Origin: Mycolicibacterium cosmeticum
GTDB lineage: Bacteria > Actinomycetota > Actinomycetes > Mycobacteriales > Mycobacteriaceae
Assembly (NCBI RefSeq): GCF_000613185.1
Contig: NZ_CCBB010000001.1
Coordinates: 868,001 to 932,000 of the forward strand
Length of the DNA: 64,000 bases
Direction of reading: 5' to 3'
Part shown: one piece after another, positions 20,601 through 27,212 of the stretch
Numbering within the stretch: the first letter of the stretch is position 1
Layout: every line of letters starts with the position of its first letter
Translations under genes and position numbers: made by a program
The notes under the pieces: generated by a model
Told to the model about the DNA's origin: nothing
Databases searched by the model: none
What the model saw: the letters and a program-made list of their open reading frames with translations, nothing else

Positions 20601-20911
20601 TCGGCGGCCAGCGCGCGCACCCACTGCAGCGGCTCGAAACCGATCGGGCGGACCACGACGAGTTCGCGGGCCACCGGCTCCAACATCATGGCCGCCTCGG
20701 TGACCAGCTCGCTCAGTTCCGATTCGATGCCGGCCGAGCTGACCAGTTCTTCCAGGCTCTCCAGCCAGGAAGCGCCCTGGCCGCCGAATGCGACGGCATA
20801 GGGCTCGCCGGCGTTCAGCAGGTCGACGAGCGCGTGCGCACCCGACAGTGGAGCTCCCCCGAGGCCACTCTTACCGTTGGCCGCCACCCTGTCGTGTTCG
20901 TTGATCGTCAC
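11675..20911 (-). CDS. fas: Type I fatty acid synthase (FAS-I), single polypeptide
   Basis: 3078 aa, the usual length for mycobacteria (~3070). Domain order is that of Corynebacteriales FAS-I. Acetyltransferase with GHSQG (Ser153). Enoyl reductase (about 420-750, FMN TIM-barrel, HIEGGRAGGHH and CVGGGIGTPERAA). Dehydratase (about 1180-1340). Malonyl/palmitoyl transferase GHSVGEYTALA (about 1440). ACP (about 1810, GASSRRNQ as the phosphopantetheine loop). Ketoreductase (about 2100-2400). Ketosynthase with AACATAAVS (Cys about 2729), KHDTST and SLTGHSKGG. An Ala/Pro-rich linker precedes the ACP. It makes C16-C26 acyl-CoAs feeding membrane lipids and mycolate synthesis by FAS-II. It overlaps or abuts acpS. 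The 560-bp upstream region probably holds its regulation. Confidence 0.98.
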   Translation of the reverse strand: MTINEHDRVAANGKSGLGGAPLSGAHALVDLLNAGEPYAVAFGGQGASWLESLEELVSSAGIESELSELVTEAAMMLEPVARELVVVRPIGFEPLQWVRALAAEEPLPAAKQLTTAAISGPGILLTQIAAIRALTRQGLDLYGTPPVAMAGHSQGILGVESLKAKGARDAELLALLQLIGAAGSLMSRRRGMVGRGDKSPMVSVTNVDPDRIAELLEEFSQDVRTVLPPVLSIRNGRRAVVITGTPEQLGRFELYCSKITEKEEAERKNKLRGGAVFSPVFNPVQVEVGFHTPRLADGVALVDSWAAKVGIDAELAHEMTESIFVKPIDWVSDVEGLARAGARWIIDLGPADTVTRLTAPVIRGLGIGIVPAATRAGQRSLFTVGAVPEVPAPWTSYAPSTVTLPDGSVKLSTKFTRLTGRSPILLAGMTPTTVDAKIVAAAANAGHWAELAGGGQVTEEIFENRIAELTQLLEPGRAIQFNSLFLDPYLWKLQLGGRRLVQRARQAGAPIDGVIVTAGIPELDEAVALIDELNGIGITHVVFKPGTVDQIKSVIKIAAEVPGKDVIAHIEGGRAGGHHSWEDLDDLLLATYADLRKLSNITICVGGGIGTPERAAEYLSGRWSQEYGFPLMPVDGILVGTAAMATLEATTSPQVKQLLVDTNGTDIWVGAGKAQGGMASGRSQLGADIHEIDNTASRCGRLLDEVAGDADAVAERRDEIIAAMADTAKPYFGDVSDMTYLQWLDRYVELAIGDGNSTADTKRDDSPWLDITWRDRFEGMLKRAEARLHPQDSGPIETLFDSGSEGAALLEDPAAARAALLSRYPDAETIKLHPADVPFFITLCKTPGKPVNFVPVIDKDVRRWWRSDSLWQAHDARYSADQVCIIPGTQAVAGITRVDEPVGELLDRFEQAAIDEVLASGADSVPVVSRRQARADVTGPIAVVLDSPDVLWAGRTAINPVHRIGAPSEWQVNENRSAVHPSTGSRLELTEEGVTLSVPLSDIWIEIKLTLPAATVNGGMPVVTTEDAAAAMRAVLAIAAGVDGAESLPPVSDNTATLTVDWDPEEVADHTGVTATFGAPLAPGLTLVPDALVGHTWPAVFATIGSALTAEGFPVVEGLLSLVHLDHAAHLLAPMPKTAAELTVTATASPASDTEYGRVVPVSVTIADADGTVLATLEERFAIRGRNGSAELADPPRAGGAITDNATDTPRRRRRDVTVTAPTDMSAFAVVSGDHNPIHTDRAAALLAGLKGPIVHGMWLSAAAQHVVTATDGRATPPARLVGWTSRFLGMVLPGDEIDFRVDRVGIDRGAEIIEVTAKVAGDLVMSATAQLAAPKTVYAFPGQGIQHKGMGMEVRARSKAARKIWDSADKFTRDTLGFSVLHVVRDNPTSLIASGVHYHHPEGVLYLTQFTQVAMATVAAAQVAEMREQGAFVEGAIACGHSVGEYTALACVSGVYKLEALLEVVFHRGSKMHDIVPRDEKGRSNYRLAAIRPSQIDLDDNDVTDFVAQIAANTGEFLQIVNFNLRGSQYAIAGTVRGLEALEEEIERRREISGGKRSFILVPGIDVPFHSEVLRVGVADFRRALERVMPEGQDPALIVGRYIPNLVPRPFTLDRDFIQEIRDLVPAEPLDEVLADYDTWRNEKPEALCRKIVIELLAWQFASPVRWIETQDLLFIEEAAGGLGVERFVEIGVKTAPTVAGLATNTLKLPEYSHNTTEVLNAERDAAVLFATDTDPEPEPEVEEAPAAPSAEAAPAAAPAAPAPAAAPSGGPRPDDIAYDAADATLSLIALSAKMRVDQIEPLDSIESITDGASSRRNQLLVDLGSELNLGAIDGAAEADLSGLKSQVTKLARTYKPFGPVLSDAINDQLRTVFGPSGKRPAYITERVTKTWELGPGWAKHVTAEVALGTREGSSVRGGSLGGLHDGALSDAASVDRVIDAAVAAVGARKGISVSMPSSGAAGGGVVDSAALTEFAEQVTGPNGVLASAARLVLSELGLDSPAPQETVSDSELIDLVTAELGSDWPRLVAPVFDARKAVVFDDRWASAREDLAKLWLLDESEIDEDWERLSQRFEGAGNVVGTQATWWQGKALAAGRNIHAALYGRAAAGAENPEKGGYANEVAVVTGASKGSIAASVVAQLLEGGATVVATTSKLDDDRLAFYRTLYRDHARFGATLWVVPANMASYSDIDALVEWVGNEQTENLGPKAIHLKDAQTPTLLFPFAAPRVAGDLSEAGARSEMEMKVLLWAVQRLIGGLSHLGAERDIASRLHVVLPGSPNRGMFGGDGAYGESKSALDAVVARWKAESSWSQRVSLAHALIGWTKGTGLMGHNDAIVGAVEEAGVTTYTTAEMASMLLALCDVESKVAAAREPIKVDLTGGLGDVQLDMAELAAKAREEMLSESASDDDGDDADGTGTIAALPSPPRGYQAAPPPEWADLDIDPADMVVIVGGAELGPYGSSRTRFEMEVSGQLSAAGVLELAWTTGLVKWEDDPKPGWYDTATGDLVDEGELVERYHDAVVERVGIREWVDDGAIDPDHASPLLVSVFLDKDFTFVVSSEADARAFVEFDPEHTVIAPVPDSSDWQVTRKAGTEIRVPRKVKLSRTVGAQIPTGFDPQVYGVSPDMASSIDRLALWNLVTTVDAFLSAGFSPAELMRWVHPSQVASTQGTGMGGMTSMQTMYHGNLLGRSKPNDILQEVLPNVFAGHVVQSYIGSYGSMIHPVAACATAAVSVEEGVDKIKLGKADFVVAGGYDDLTLEAIIGFGDMSATADTEMMRAKGISDSKFSRANDRRRLGFVESQGGGTILLTRGDLAVQMGLPVLAVVAYASSFGDGVHTSIPAPGLGALSAGRGGRESRLARELGKLGVGPDDIAVVSKHDTSTLANDPNETELHERLAASMGRSKGAPLFVVSQKSLTGHSKGGAAAFQLMGLCQILRDGVIPPNRSLDCVDDELDHAQHFVWVREALHFGDKFPLKAGLVTSLGFGHVSGLVALVHPQALIAALPADQRADYQERANARVLAGQRKLASAIAGGPALYEKPADRRFGGDTAEKPQEAAMLLDPAARLGVDGHYSK

Positions 20912-21471
20912 GTCTTGCCATCTCCCTCGGTACTGATGTGTTCACGCGTCTGGCTGATGGTGCCGGTGACGCCGCGCCGTCGCGGCGGATCCGGATGTGC
21001 CCGCGGGCTGCGGGCCCGGCGATTCGGCACTGAATCTCCACAAGCTCTCCGGCCGGTGCCGTTCCGCTGGCATCGTGCGGGGTCACGCCCCGGTGACGAA
21101 TCACCGTGGTGCGACCCCCGGGCACGGTCCAGCAGTGCAGTCCAGCCGTACTAAGAGTGTCATAAGAGCTAGGGTGATTTTCCGCCCTCAAATGGTTACT
21201 AGCGAGTTCTACGCTCGGGTAACAACGGTTGCGATAACGCCGCTCCGCGTGGTCGCCAAAGTCTTGCGGGACAAATGTCCTGTTGGCAGGTGGTTACGGT
21301 CGAGTAGCCATAACTTCCCAGATCAAGGCAGCATTGTTATCAAATCGTTATGTAGATTTCGGGCGACTCGCACGTCCGTGGGCGACATCGACAGTTTGAC
21401 CAAAAGTGTCCAACAAGGACCGCTCGCGAACGAAAAAAGTTTGCTGGCTTTTATTACTGATCGGTAAGGTT
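20912..21471. promoter_or_regulatory. Long upstream region of fas
   Basis: 560 bp without a credible gene between the DUF1906 gene and fas, both on the minus strand. It becomes AT-rich at 21150-21470, unusual here. Candidate dyads are GGACA-AA-TGTCC (about 21270-21281) and GTTACTAGCGAG/GCTCGGGTAAC (about 21195-21222). In M. tuberculosis the TetR-type activator FasR binds inverted repeats in the fas promoter; whether one of these is that site cannot be decided here. A plus-strand frame spanning 20997-21467 has no domain and was not called. Confidence 0.55.
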
Positions 21472-22200
21472 TTAGTCCCACTGCCCGAACGACGGCTTCA
21501 GGGCGTGGTTGACGTCGACCCCGACGCCGCCCACCGAACGCGCGTCGATCTCCACCTGATGCAGATGCGCCGCGGGGTGCGCCACCCGGCCCGGCGAGCC
21601 CCAATTGTGCTGCCAGAAATAGGAGCCCAAGCCGTCCTGGACCGCCCACTCGATGGTCTTGGAATTCGCGTAGACGCCGGTGCGCTGGTGCCCCAGCAAC
21701 GCCTCCCAGCCGCGCAGATACGGGGCGACCTGCTGCTTGTACTGCTCGTAGCTGGGGTCGTCGTCGATCGACGCGTACACCGGCGCGCCGACCGGCCCGC
21801 CGGCAGCGGTGTGCAGTTCCCAGCCGCGTCTGGCATGCGCGACACCGGCACTCCGGCCACCCAGCCAGTCCGCGGTGTCCGCTTTGCCGTACTGATAACA
21901 GGACACGATCTTCAGCCCGGCCCGGTACAGATCGCGGGCCTCGGCCAGCTGGATCGGCTTGCCCAACATCCACTGGCCGCCGGGGCGCCGATCCGAGACG
22001 TAGCGGATGGCGCCGATCGCCCCGGATGCCCGGATGTCGTCGGCCGGGATCACCCCGGCCGCGTAGTCCAGCAGCACGCCCAGCGGCGCGGCGGCGGCCG
22101 GCGGTGCGGCAGTGACGCCAGTGGCCGCCATCCCGAGAACGGCGGGCGCCGCGGCCGCGCATCTGAGCAGATCCCGGCGGCAAAGTGGCACGGACCTCAC
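21472..22200 (-). CDS. Tat-exported DUF1906 glycoside-hydrolase-like protein (Rv2525c-like)
   Basis: 242 aa. The N-terminus has a twin-arginine motif (CRRDLLR, Arg8-Arg9), an Ala-rich hydrophobic stretch and a cleavage region AAPPAAAAP. The remainder matches DUF1906: LGVLLDYAAGVIP, IRYVSDRRPG, SCYQYGKADTADWLGGRSAGVAHAR, PVYASIDDDPS and FWQHNWGSPG, a TIM-barrel related to peptidoglycan hydrolases. Rv2525c has this same position upstream of fas and is a Tat substrate linked to cell-wall properties; catalytic activity has not been settled to my knowledge. Start is GTG 22200. Confidence 0.92.
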   Translation of the reverse strand: MRSVPLCRRDLLRCAAAAPAVLGMAATGVTAAPPAAAAPLGVLLDYAAGVIPADDIRASGAIGAIRYVSDRRPGGQWMLGKPIQLAEARDLYRAGLKIVSCYQYGKADTADWLGGRSAGVAHARRGWELHTAAGGPVGAPVYASIDDDPSYEQYKQQVAPYLRGWEALLGHQRTGVYANSKTIEWAVQDGLGSYFWQHNWGSPGRVAHPAAHLHQVEIDARSVGGVGVDVNHALKPSFGQWD

Positions 22201-22352
22201 AATATGACAGCAGTCTCGGCAACCTCGTCAACGCCACCGGCCACACCGGCATCAGTTCCCCCGGCCGGTGAAAACCGTGCCCACGGGCCGGTCCTGGCAC
22301 GAAATCCGCACTTACGCTGCGCTTAGACCGGCGAATCCATACGATCGCGACC

Positions 22353-23438
22353 ATGCCCGCACCGTTATCCGGACTCGCCGAGCACGCCGGGATCAGTAGC
22401 GCGGGCGAGCCACGCATCGAGCTGATCGGCGTGCGCAAGGTGTTCCCGGGCCGCCAGCACGACGTCGTCGCCGTCGAGGGCGCCGATCTCGCGGTCGCCG
22501 ACGGCGAGCTGTTCGCCATCCTCGGACCGTCCGGATCGGGCAAGACCACCGTCCTGCGGATGATCGCCGGCTTCGAACAACCGACGGCGGGCCACATCAA
22601 GCTGGGCGGCACCGATGTCACCGGCGTCCCCGCCCAGCGCCGGGACGTCAACACGGTGTTCCAGGACTATGCCCTGTTTCCGCACATGACGGTCGCGCAG
22701 AACGTCGAGTACGGGCTGAAGGTGCGTGGTGTCGAGAAGGCACAGCGGCGCCGGCGCACGGCCGACGCCCTGGACATGGTGCGGCTGGCCGAGCACGCGG
22801 CGCGCCGGCCCGCGCAGCTGTCCGGCGGTCAACGCCAGCGCGTCGCGCTGGCGCGTGCCCTCGTCGGTCGCCCCCGCGTGCTGTTGCTCGACGAGCCGCT
22901 GGGGGCACTGGACCTCAAGCTGCGTGAGCAGATGCAGGTCGAACTGAAGGCCATCCAGCGCGACGTCGGGATTACGTTCGTCATCGTCACCCATGACCAG
23001 GACGAAGCCCTCACCCTCTGCGATCGGTTGGCGGTGTTCAACGCCGGCCGGATCGAACAGGTCGGTGCCGCCCGTGAGGTGTACGAGACCCCGGCCAACC
23101 GGTTCGTCGCCGATTTCGTCGGCACCGCCAACGTGTTCGACGGCGACGCGGCGCAGGCGCTGCTCGGCCGCACCGGCACGTTTGCCGTGCGACCCGAGCG
23201 CATCGCGGTGCACGCCTCGGGTGAGGCGCCCGCCGCCCCGAGCCGGATCGTCGAGGCCACCGTGGCCGAGATCATCTACGCCGGCCCGCTGACCAGGGTG
23301 ACCTCCACCGCCGCCCAGGGGGTGGCCATCACCGCGACGGTGCTCACCGCCGCGAGCTCCCTCCCCGCCGGCTTGGCCCACGGCTCGCCCGTCGTGCTGT
23401 CCTTCCCGGATTCCGCCGTCCACCACCTGAACTCCTGA
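22353..23438 (+). CDS. Polyamine-type ABC transporter ATP-binding protein (PotA-like)
   Basis: 361 aa. Walker A GPSGSGKT (58-65), Q-loop FQDYALFP, signature LSGGQ (156-160), Walker B LLLDE (177-181), H-loop THD, then a C-terminal TOBE domain (FAVRPERIAV...). The VFQDYALFPHMTV pattern is characteristic of the spermidine/putrescine and iron(III) import subfamily. It powers the two permeases encoded downstream. It is the first gene of a four-gene operon; the binding protein begins 11 bp after its stop. Confidence 0.92.
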   Translation: MPAPLSGLAEHAGISSAGEPRIELIGVRKVFPGRQHDVVAVEGADLAVADGELFAILGPSGSGKTTVLRMIAGFEQPTAGHIKLGGTDVTGVPAQRRDVNTVFQDYALFPHMTVAQNVEYGLKVRGVEKAQRRRRTADALDMVRLAEHAARRPAQLSGGQRQRVALARALVGRPRVLLLDEPLGALDLKLREQMQVELKAIQRDVGITFVIVTHDQDEALTLCDRLAVFNAGRIEQVGAAREVYETPANRFVADFVGTANVFDGDAAQALLGRTGTFAVRPERIAVHASGEAPAAPSRIVEATVAEIIYAGPLTRVTSTAAQGVAITATVLTAASSLPAGLAHGSPVVLSFPDSAVHHLNS

Positions 23439-23449
23439 GGAGACCGAAG

Positions 23450-24640
23450 ATGTCACGCACCGTCATCCGCACCGGGTTGGTGCTCGCCGCAACCGTCGCG
23501 CTGATCGCCGGCTGCTCGAGTGGTTCCGGGGGCGGTCCCACCGGGCAGGCACCGCCGAAGATCGAGGCGCCGACGGCCGTCGGCGACGGGGAAGGTCAGC
23601 TCAACCTGATCGCCTGGGCCGGTTACGCCGAGAACGGCTCCAACGACAAGGCGGTGGACTGGGTCACCCCGTTCGAGAAGGAGACCGGCTGTAAGACCAA
23701 CGTGAAGGTGGGCAACACCTCCGACGAGATGGTGCAGCTGATGCGCACCGGCCAGTACGACGGTGTGTCGGCGTCCGGGGACGCGTCGCTGCGCCTGATC
23801 TACGGCGGTGACGTGGCGCCGGTCAACACGGAGCTGGTGCCCAACTACGCGACCATCTCGCCGTTCCTCAAGGACAAGCCGTGGAATTCGGTGGACGGCA
23901 AGATGTATGGCATCCCGCACGGTTGGGGCGCCAACCTGTTGATGTACAACATCGCCGTCGTCAAGGACGCGCCGGACTCCTGGGGCGCGGTGTTCACCGA
24001 CAGCGCCAAGTACAAGGGCCGGGTGACGGCCTACGACTCCCCCATCTACATCGCCGACGCGGCGCTGTACCTGTCGAAGACGAAACCCGAACTGGGCATC
24101 AAGAACCCCTACGCGCTGACCGCCGAACAGCTGGATGCCGCAACGGATCTGCTGAAGGCCCAGCGCGAGAACATCGGCGAGTACTGGTCGGATTACACCA
24201 AGGAGGTGCAGGCCTTCGAGTCCGGCACCTCGGTGATCGGCACCACCTGGCAGGTCATCGCGAACACCATCGGCGCCGACAACAAGGTGCAGGTGAACAC
24301 CATCCTGCCCAAGGAGGGTGCCACCGGCTGGTCGGACACCTGGATGGTGTCGGCCAAGGCCGCGCATCCGAACTGTATGTACAAGTGGATGAACTGGATC
24401 ACCTCGCCGGAGGTCAACGCTCAGGTCGCCGAGTACTTCGGCGAGGCACCGGCGCAGACCAAGGCGTGTGAACACACGACGCAGCGCGACTTCTGCAGCA
24501 TCTTCCACGCCACCGACGCGAAATACGCCGACCAGATCCACTATTGGACGACACCGCAGAAGAAGTGCGTCGACGGCAGCGGGGACAACTGCACGACCTA
24601 CGATCAGTGGGTCGACAAGTGGCAGCAGATCAAGGGGTGA
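23450..24640 (+). CDS. Polyamine-type ABC transporter substrate-binding lipoprotein (PotD-like)
   Basis: 396 aa. Signal peptide with lipobox LIAGC (lipidated Cys22), then a family-1 extracellular solute-binding fold (LNLIAWAGYAENGS, KVGNTSDEMVQLMRTGQYDGVSASGDASLRLI, PHGWGANLLMYN, GTTWQVIANTI, KWMNWITSPEVNAQVAEYFGEAP). This is the PotD/PotF group; several aromatic residues could cage an amine, but the ligand is not proven. Two extra cysteine-bearing loops occur near the C-terminus (CEHTTQRDFC, CVDGSGDNC). RBS GAGGAG. The stop overlaps the permease start by one base. Confidence 0.9.
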   Translation: MSRTVIRTGLVLAATVALIAGCSSGSGGGPTGQAPPKIEAPTAVGDGEGQLNLIAWAGYAENGSNDKAVDWVTPFEKETGCKTNVKVGNTSDEMVQLMRTGQYDGVSASGDASLRLIYGGDVAPVNTELVPNYATISPFLKDKPWNSVDGKMYGIPHGWGANLLMYNIAVVKDAPDSWGAVFTDSAKYKGRVTAYDSPIYIADAALYLSKTKPELGIKNPYALTAEQLDAATDLLKAQRENIGEYWSDYTKEVQAFESGTSVIGTTWQVIANTIGADNKVQVNTILPKEGATGWSDTWMVSAKAAHPNCMYKWMNWITSPEVNAQVAEYFGEAPAQTKACEHTTQRDFCSIFHATDAKYADQIHYWTTPQKKCVDGSGDNCTTYDQWVDKWQQIKG

Positions 24641-25512
24641 TGGCGCCGCGCACAGGCACCACCCGACGGGGATTGGGACCGGGGCGAGCGAAGCGACGGG
24701 GGCTAGGTCTCGCGCTGCTGCTCATCCCGCCACTGGCCTGGCTGGTCATCGCCTACCTGGGATCGCTTGCGGTGCTGCTGGTCTCGGCGCTGTGGAGCAC
24801 GGACAGTTTCACCGGGGCGGTCACCCGAACGGTCACCACCGACAATCTGGTGCGGGTGTTCACCGATGCGGTGTTCCGAGTGGTCACCGTGCGCACGCTG
24901 GGCATCGCCCTCGCGGTGACGGTGATCTGCATCGTGTTGGCGGTGCCGCTGGCGTTGTTCATGGCGAAAGTCGCCTCGCCCCGGGTCCGGCTGGCGCTGC
25001 TGGTCGCGGTGACGACGCCGCTGTGGGCCAGCTATCTGGTCAAGGCCTACGCCTGGCGCATGCTGCTGTCCCCGGAGGGGCCGCTGGCCTGGGTGGCCGG
25101 CGGCACCCCGGGCTACGGGTTGATCGCCACGGTGATCACGCTGAGTTATCTGTGGTTGCCCTACATGGTGATTCCAGTGTTCGCGGCGTTCGAGCGGGTG
25201 CCCGACGCGCTGGTCGACGCGAGCGCTGATCTGGGCGCCTCCGATGCGACCACGCTGCGGACGGTGATGGCGCCGTTGGTGTTTCCCGGCATCGCCGCGG
25301 GCTCGATCTTCACCTTCTCGCTGTCGCTGGGTGACTACATCGCGGTGACGATCGTCGGCGGCAAGACACAGATGCTGGGCAACCTGATCTACGGGCAGCT
25401 GGTCACCGCGAACAATCAGCCGCTGGCCGCGGCACTGTCGCTCATCCCCCTCGCCGCCATCGTGGCCTATCTGCTGGCGATGCGGCGCACCGGCGCATTG
25501 GAGAACGTCTAG
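24640..25512 (+). CDS. Polyamine-type ABC transporter permease (PotB-like)
   Basis: 290 aa, six membrane spans. The coupling (EAA) loop reads DALVDASADLGASDATTLRTVMAPLVFPGI, which contacts the ATPase. Start ATG 24640 overlaps the preceding stop (TGATG) and has AAGGGG upstream. An in-frame start at 24544 lies inside the binding-protein gene and is rejected. It forms the membrane channel with the next permease. Confidence 0.92.
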   Translation: MAPRTGTTRRGLGPGRAKRRGLGLALLLIPPLAWLVIAYLGSLAVLLVSALWSTDSFTGAVTRTVTTDNLVRVFTDAVFRVVTVRTLGIALAVTVICIVLAVPLALFMAKVASPRVRLALLVAVTTPLWASYLVKAYAWRMLLSPEGPLAWVAGGTPGYGLIATVITLSYLWLPYMVIPVFAAFERVPDALVDASADLGASDATTLRTVMAPLVFPGIAAGSIFTFSLSLGDYIAVTIVGGKTQMLGNLIYGQLVTANNQPLAAALSLIPLAAIVAYLLAMRRTGALENV

Positions 25513-26312
25513 TGCGCTCACAACGGACCCGGTGGGTGCTGCGGTGCTGGGCGGCGGTGGTCCTGATCTTCCTCTACGCGCCACTGCTCCTGGTGGTGGT
25601 CAACGCCTTCAACGCATCACGCACCTTCGCCTTCCCGCCCACCGGTTTCACCCTGCGCTGGTGGGCCGATGCCGCCAACAGTGCCGGCATGTGGCAGGCG
25701 CTGGCCAACTCGGTGGTGGTCGGGCTGGCGGCCACCGCCATCGCGCTGCTGCTGGGCACCATGGCCGCATTCGCCGTGCAGCGCTACCGGTTCTTCGGCA
25801 GGCAGGCGGTGAGTTTCCTTGTCGTGCTGCCCATCACGCTGCCCGGGATCGTCACCGGCATCGCGCTGAACGCCACCTTCACCTCGGCGCTCGGCATCAC
25901 CCTCGGCATGGCGACGGTGATCATCGGGCATGCCACCTTCTGCATCGTCATCGTCTTCAACAACACCCAGGCGCGGTTGCGGCGACTGGGCACCCACCTC
26001 GAGGACGCATCGGCGGATCTGGGTGCCTCGTCATGGCAGACGTTCCGGTACGTCACCTTGCCGATGATGCGGGGCGCGCTGGTGGCCGGCGCCATCCTGG
26101 CGTTCGCGCTGAGCTTCGACGAGATCGTGGTGACCACCTTCACCGCAGGCCCCGCCGTGCAGACGCTGCCGATCTGGATCTTCGCGAATCTGTTCCGGCC
26201 CAACCAGGCGCCGGTGATCAACGTGGTCGCGGCGGCGCTGACGGTGCTGGCGATCCTGCCGGTATGGCTGTCGCAGCGGTTCGGCGGCGACCCCGCCAAC
26301 ACCAGGCTGTGA
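25512..26312 (+). CDS. Polyamine-type ABC transporter permease (PotC-like)
   Basis: 266 aa, six membrane spans. The EAA loop EDASADLGASSWQTFRYVTLPMMRGAL and the sequence LSFDEIVVTTFTAG are typical of PotC. GTG at 25512 shares one base with the upstream stop (TAGTG), so all four genes are tightly coupled. It converges on a MerR-family regulator gene two bases away. Confidence 0.92.
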   Translation: MRSQRTRWVLRCWAAVVLIFLYAPLLLVVVNAFNASRTFAFPPTGFTLRWWADAANSAGMWQALANSVVVGLAATAIALLLGTMAAFAVQRYRFFGRQAVSFLVVLPITLPGIVTGIALNATFTSALGITLGMATVIIGHATFCIVIVFNNTQARLRRLGTHLEDASADLGASSWQTFRYVTLPMMRGALVAGAILAFALSFDEIVVTTFTAGPAVQTLPIWIFANLFRPNQAPVINVVAAALTVLAILPVWLSQRFGGDPANTRL

Positions 26313-26314
26313 CG

Positions 26315-26920
26315 TCAGGGGCCGATGCGCTGCCCGACGATGTCGTCGAGCCGGCCGGTGACCGCCAGCCGGCCCAGCCGCCGGCGATCCTCGTCGCGGC
26401 CGCCGCTGCTCTCCACCTCGTCGACCAGGGTCGCCGCCTCGGCGGCCGCGTGCCGCAGGTCGTCGTCGACCGCGTCGATCAACCGGACCATGAACCGCAC
26501 CTGCCCGCTGCGGTCCCCGGCGCGCGCGACGATGGCGCCGATCACCGGATTCACCCACACCAGCTCGCCTGCGGACCCGCGCAGCAGCCCCACGCGCACC
26601 AGTGCCGCGGCATCGTCGGCGGCCAGATCGCCGATGACGGTCTGGTGCCGCAGGCCGAGGAACCCGGCGAGGTCACCACCGGCGCGCACCACCTCGAAGA
26701 ACTCGGCGATGTGCGCGGAGGTGAAGCCCCGCCGCAGCAGTTGGTTGATCGTCTGTAACTGCCGCAGGTGATGATCGTCGTAGATGGCAGCCCGGCCGTC
26801 CCGCCGCGGCGCGTCGAGCAACCCACGCTCGCGGTAGGCGCGGATGTTGCGGGTGGTCACTCCGGAGATGCGGGCGAGCTCACCCAAACGGTAGTCAGGC
26901 AACGTCGTGCACCCGCTCAC
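26315..26920 (-). CDS. MerR-family transcriptional regulator
   Basis: 201 aa. The N-terminal MerR helix-turn-helix and wing are clear (YRLGELARISGVTTRNIRAYRERGLLDAPRRDGRAAIYDDHHLRQLQTINQLLRRGFTSAHIAEFF). The C-terminal part (~100-201) is an unrecognised effector domain without a metal-binding cysteine pair, so a small-molecule sensor is more likely than a metal sensor. It is divergent from an MFS transporter across 292 bp, which makes that transporter the likeliest target. GTG 26920 used as start. Confidence 0.88.
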   Translation of the reverse strand: MSGCTTLPDYRLGELARISGVTTRNIRAYRERGLLDAPRRDGRAAIYDDHHLRQLQTINQLLRRGFTSAHIAEFFEVVRAGGDLAGFLGLRHQTVIGDLAADDAAALVRVGLLRGSAGELVWVNPVIGAIVARAGDRSGQVRFMVRLIDAVDDDLRHAAAEAATLVDEVESSGGRDEDRRRLGRLAVTGRLDDIVGQRIGP

Positions 26921-27212
26921 TGGTGCAACCGTTCATGGCCACACTTTAGCGCGGGTTTTGCGGTTGCGAGCGAATTCCCCGGCGCCACCTCGCCACACCG
27001 GCAGTATGTCCGTATCGCATAGTTCAACTGCACATATCCGATTGCAAATGTTGCCTACGGGACAATTCAACCGAACTCAGCCAGCGTGCAGCAAAGGCAA
27101 ACATGCGGCGGTGAGCAAATTCACGCAAATATTCGCTGGCGATTCGTCCTATCAATTTGCGAGAATATGACAGGACAAATCATTTCCCGTTCTGCGAAGA
27201 GAGGCTGCCCAC

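Noticed and set aside
20997..21467. Plus-strand 156-codon frame in the fas upstream region
   Set aside because: No ribosome-binding site, no domain, uses rare codons; region better explained as regulatory.
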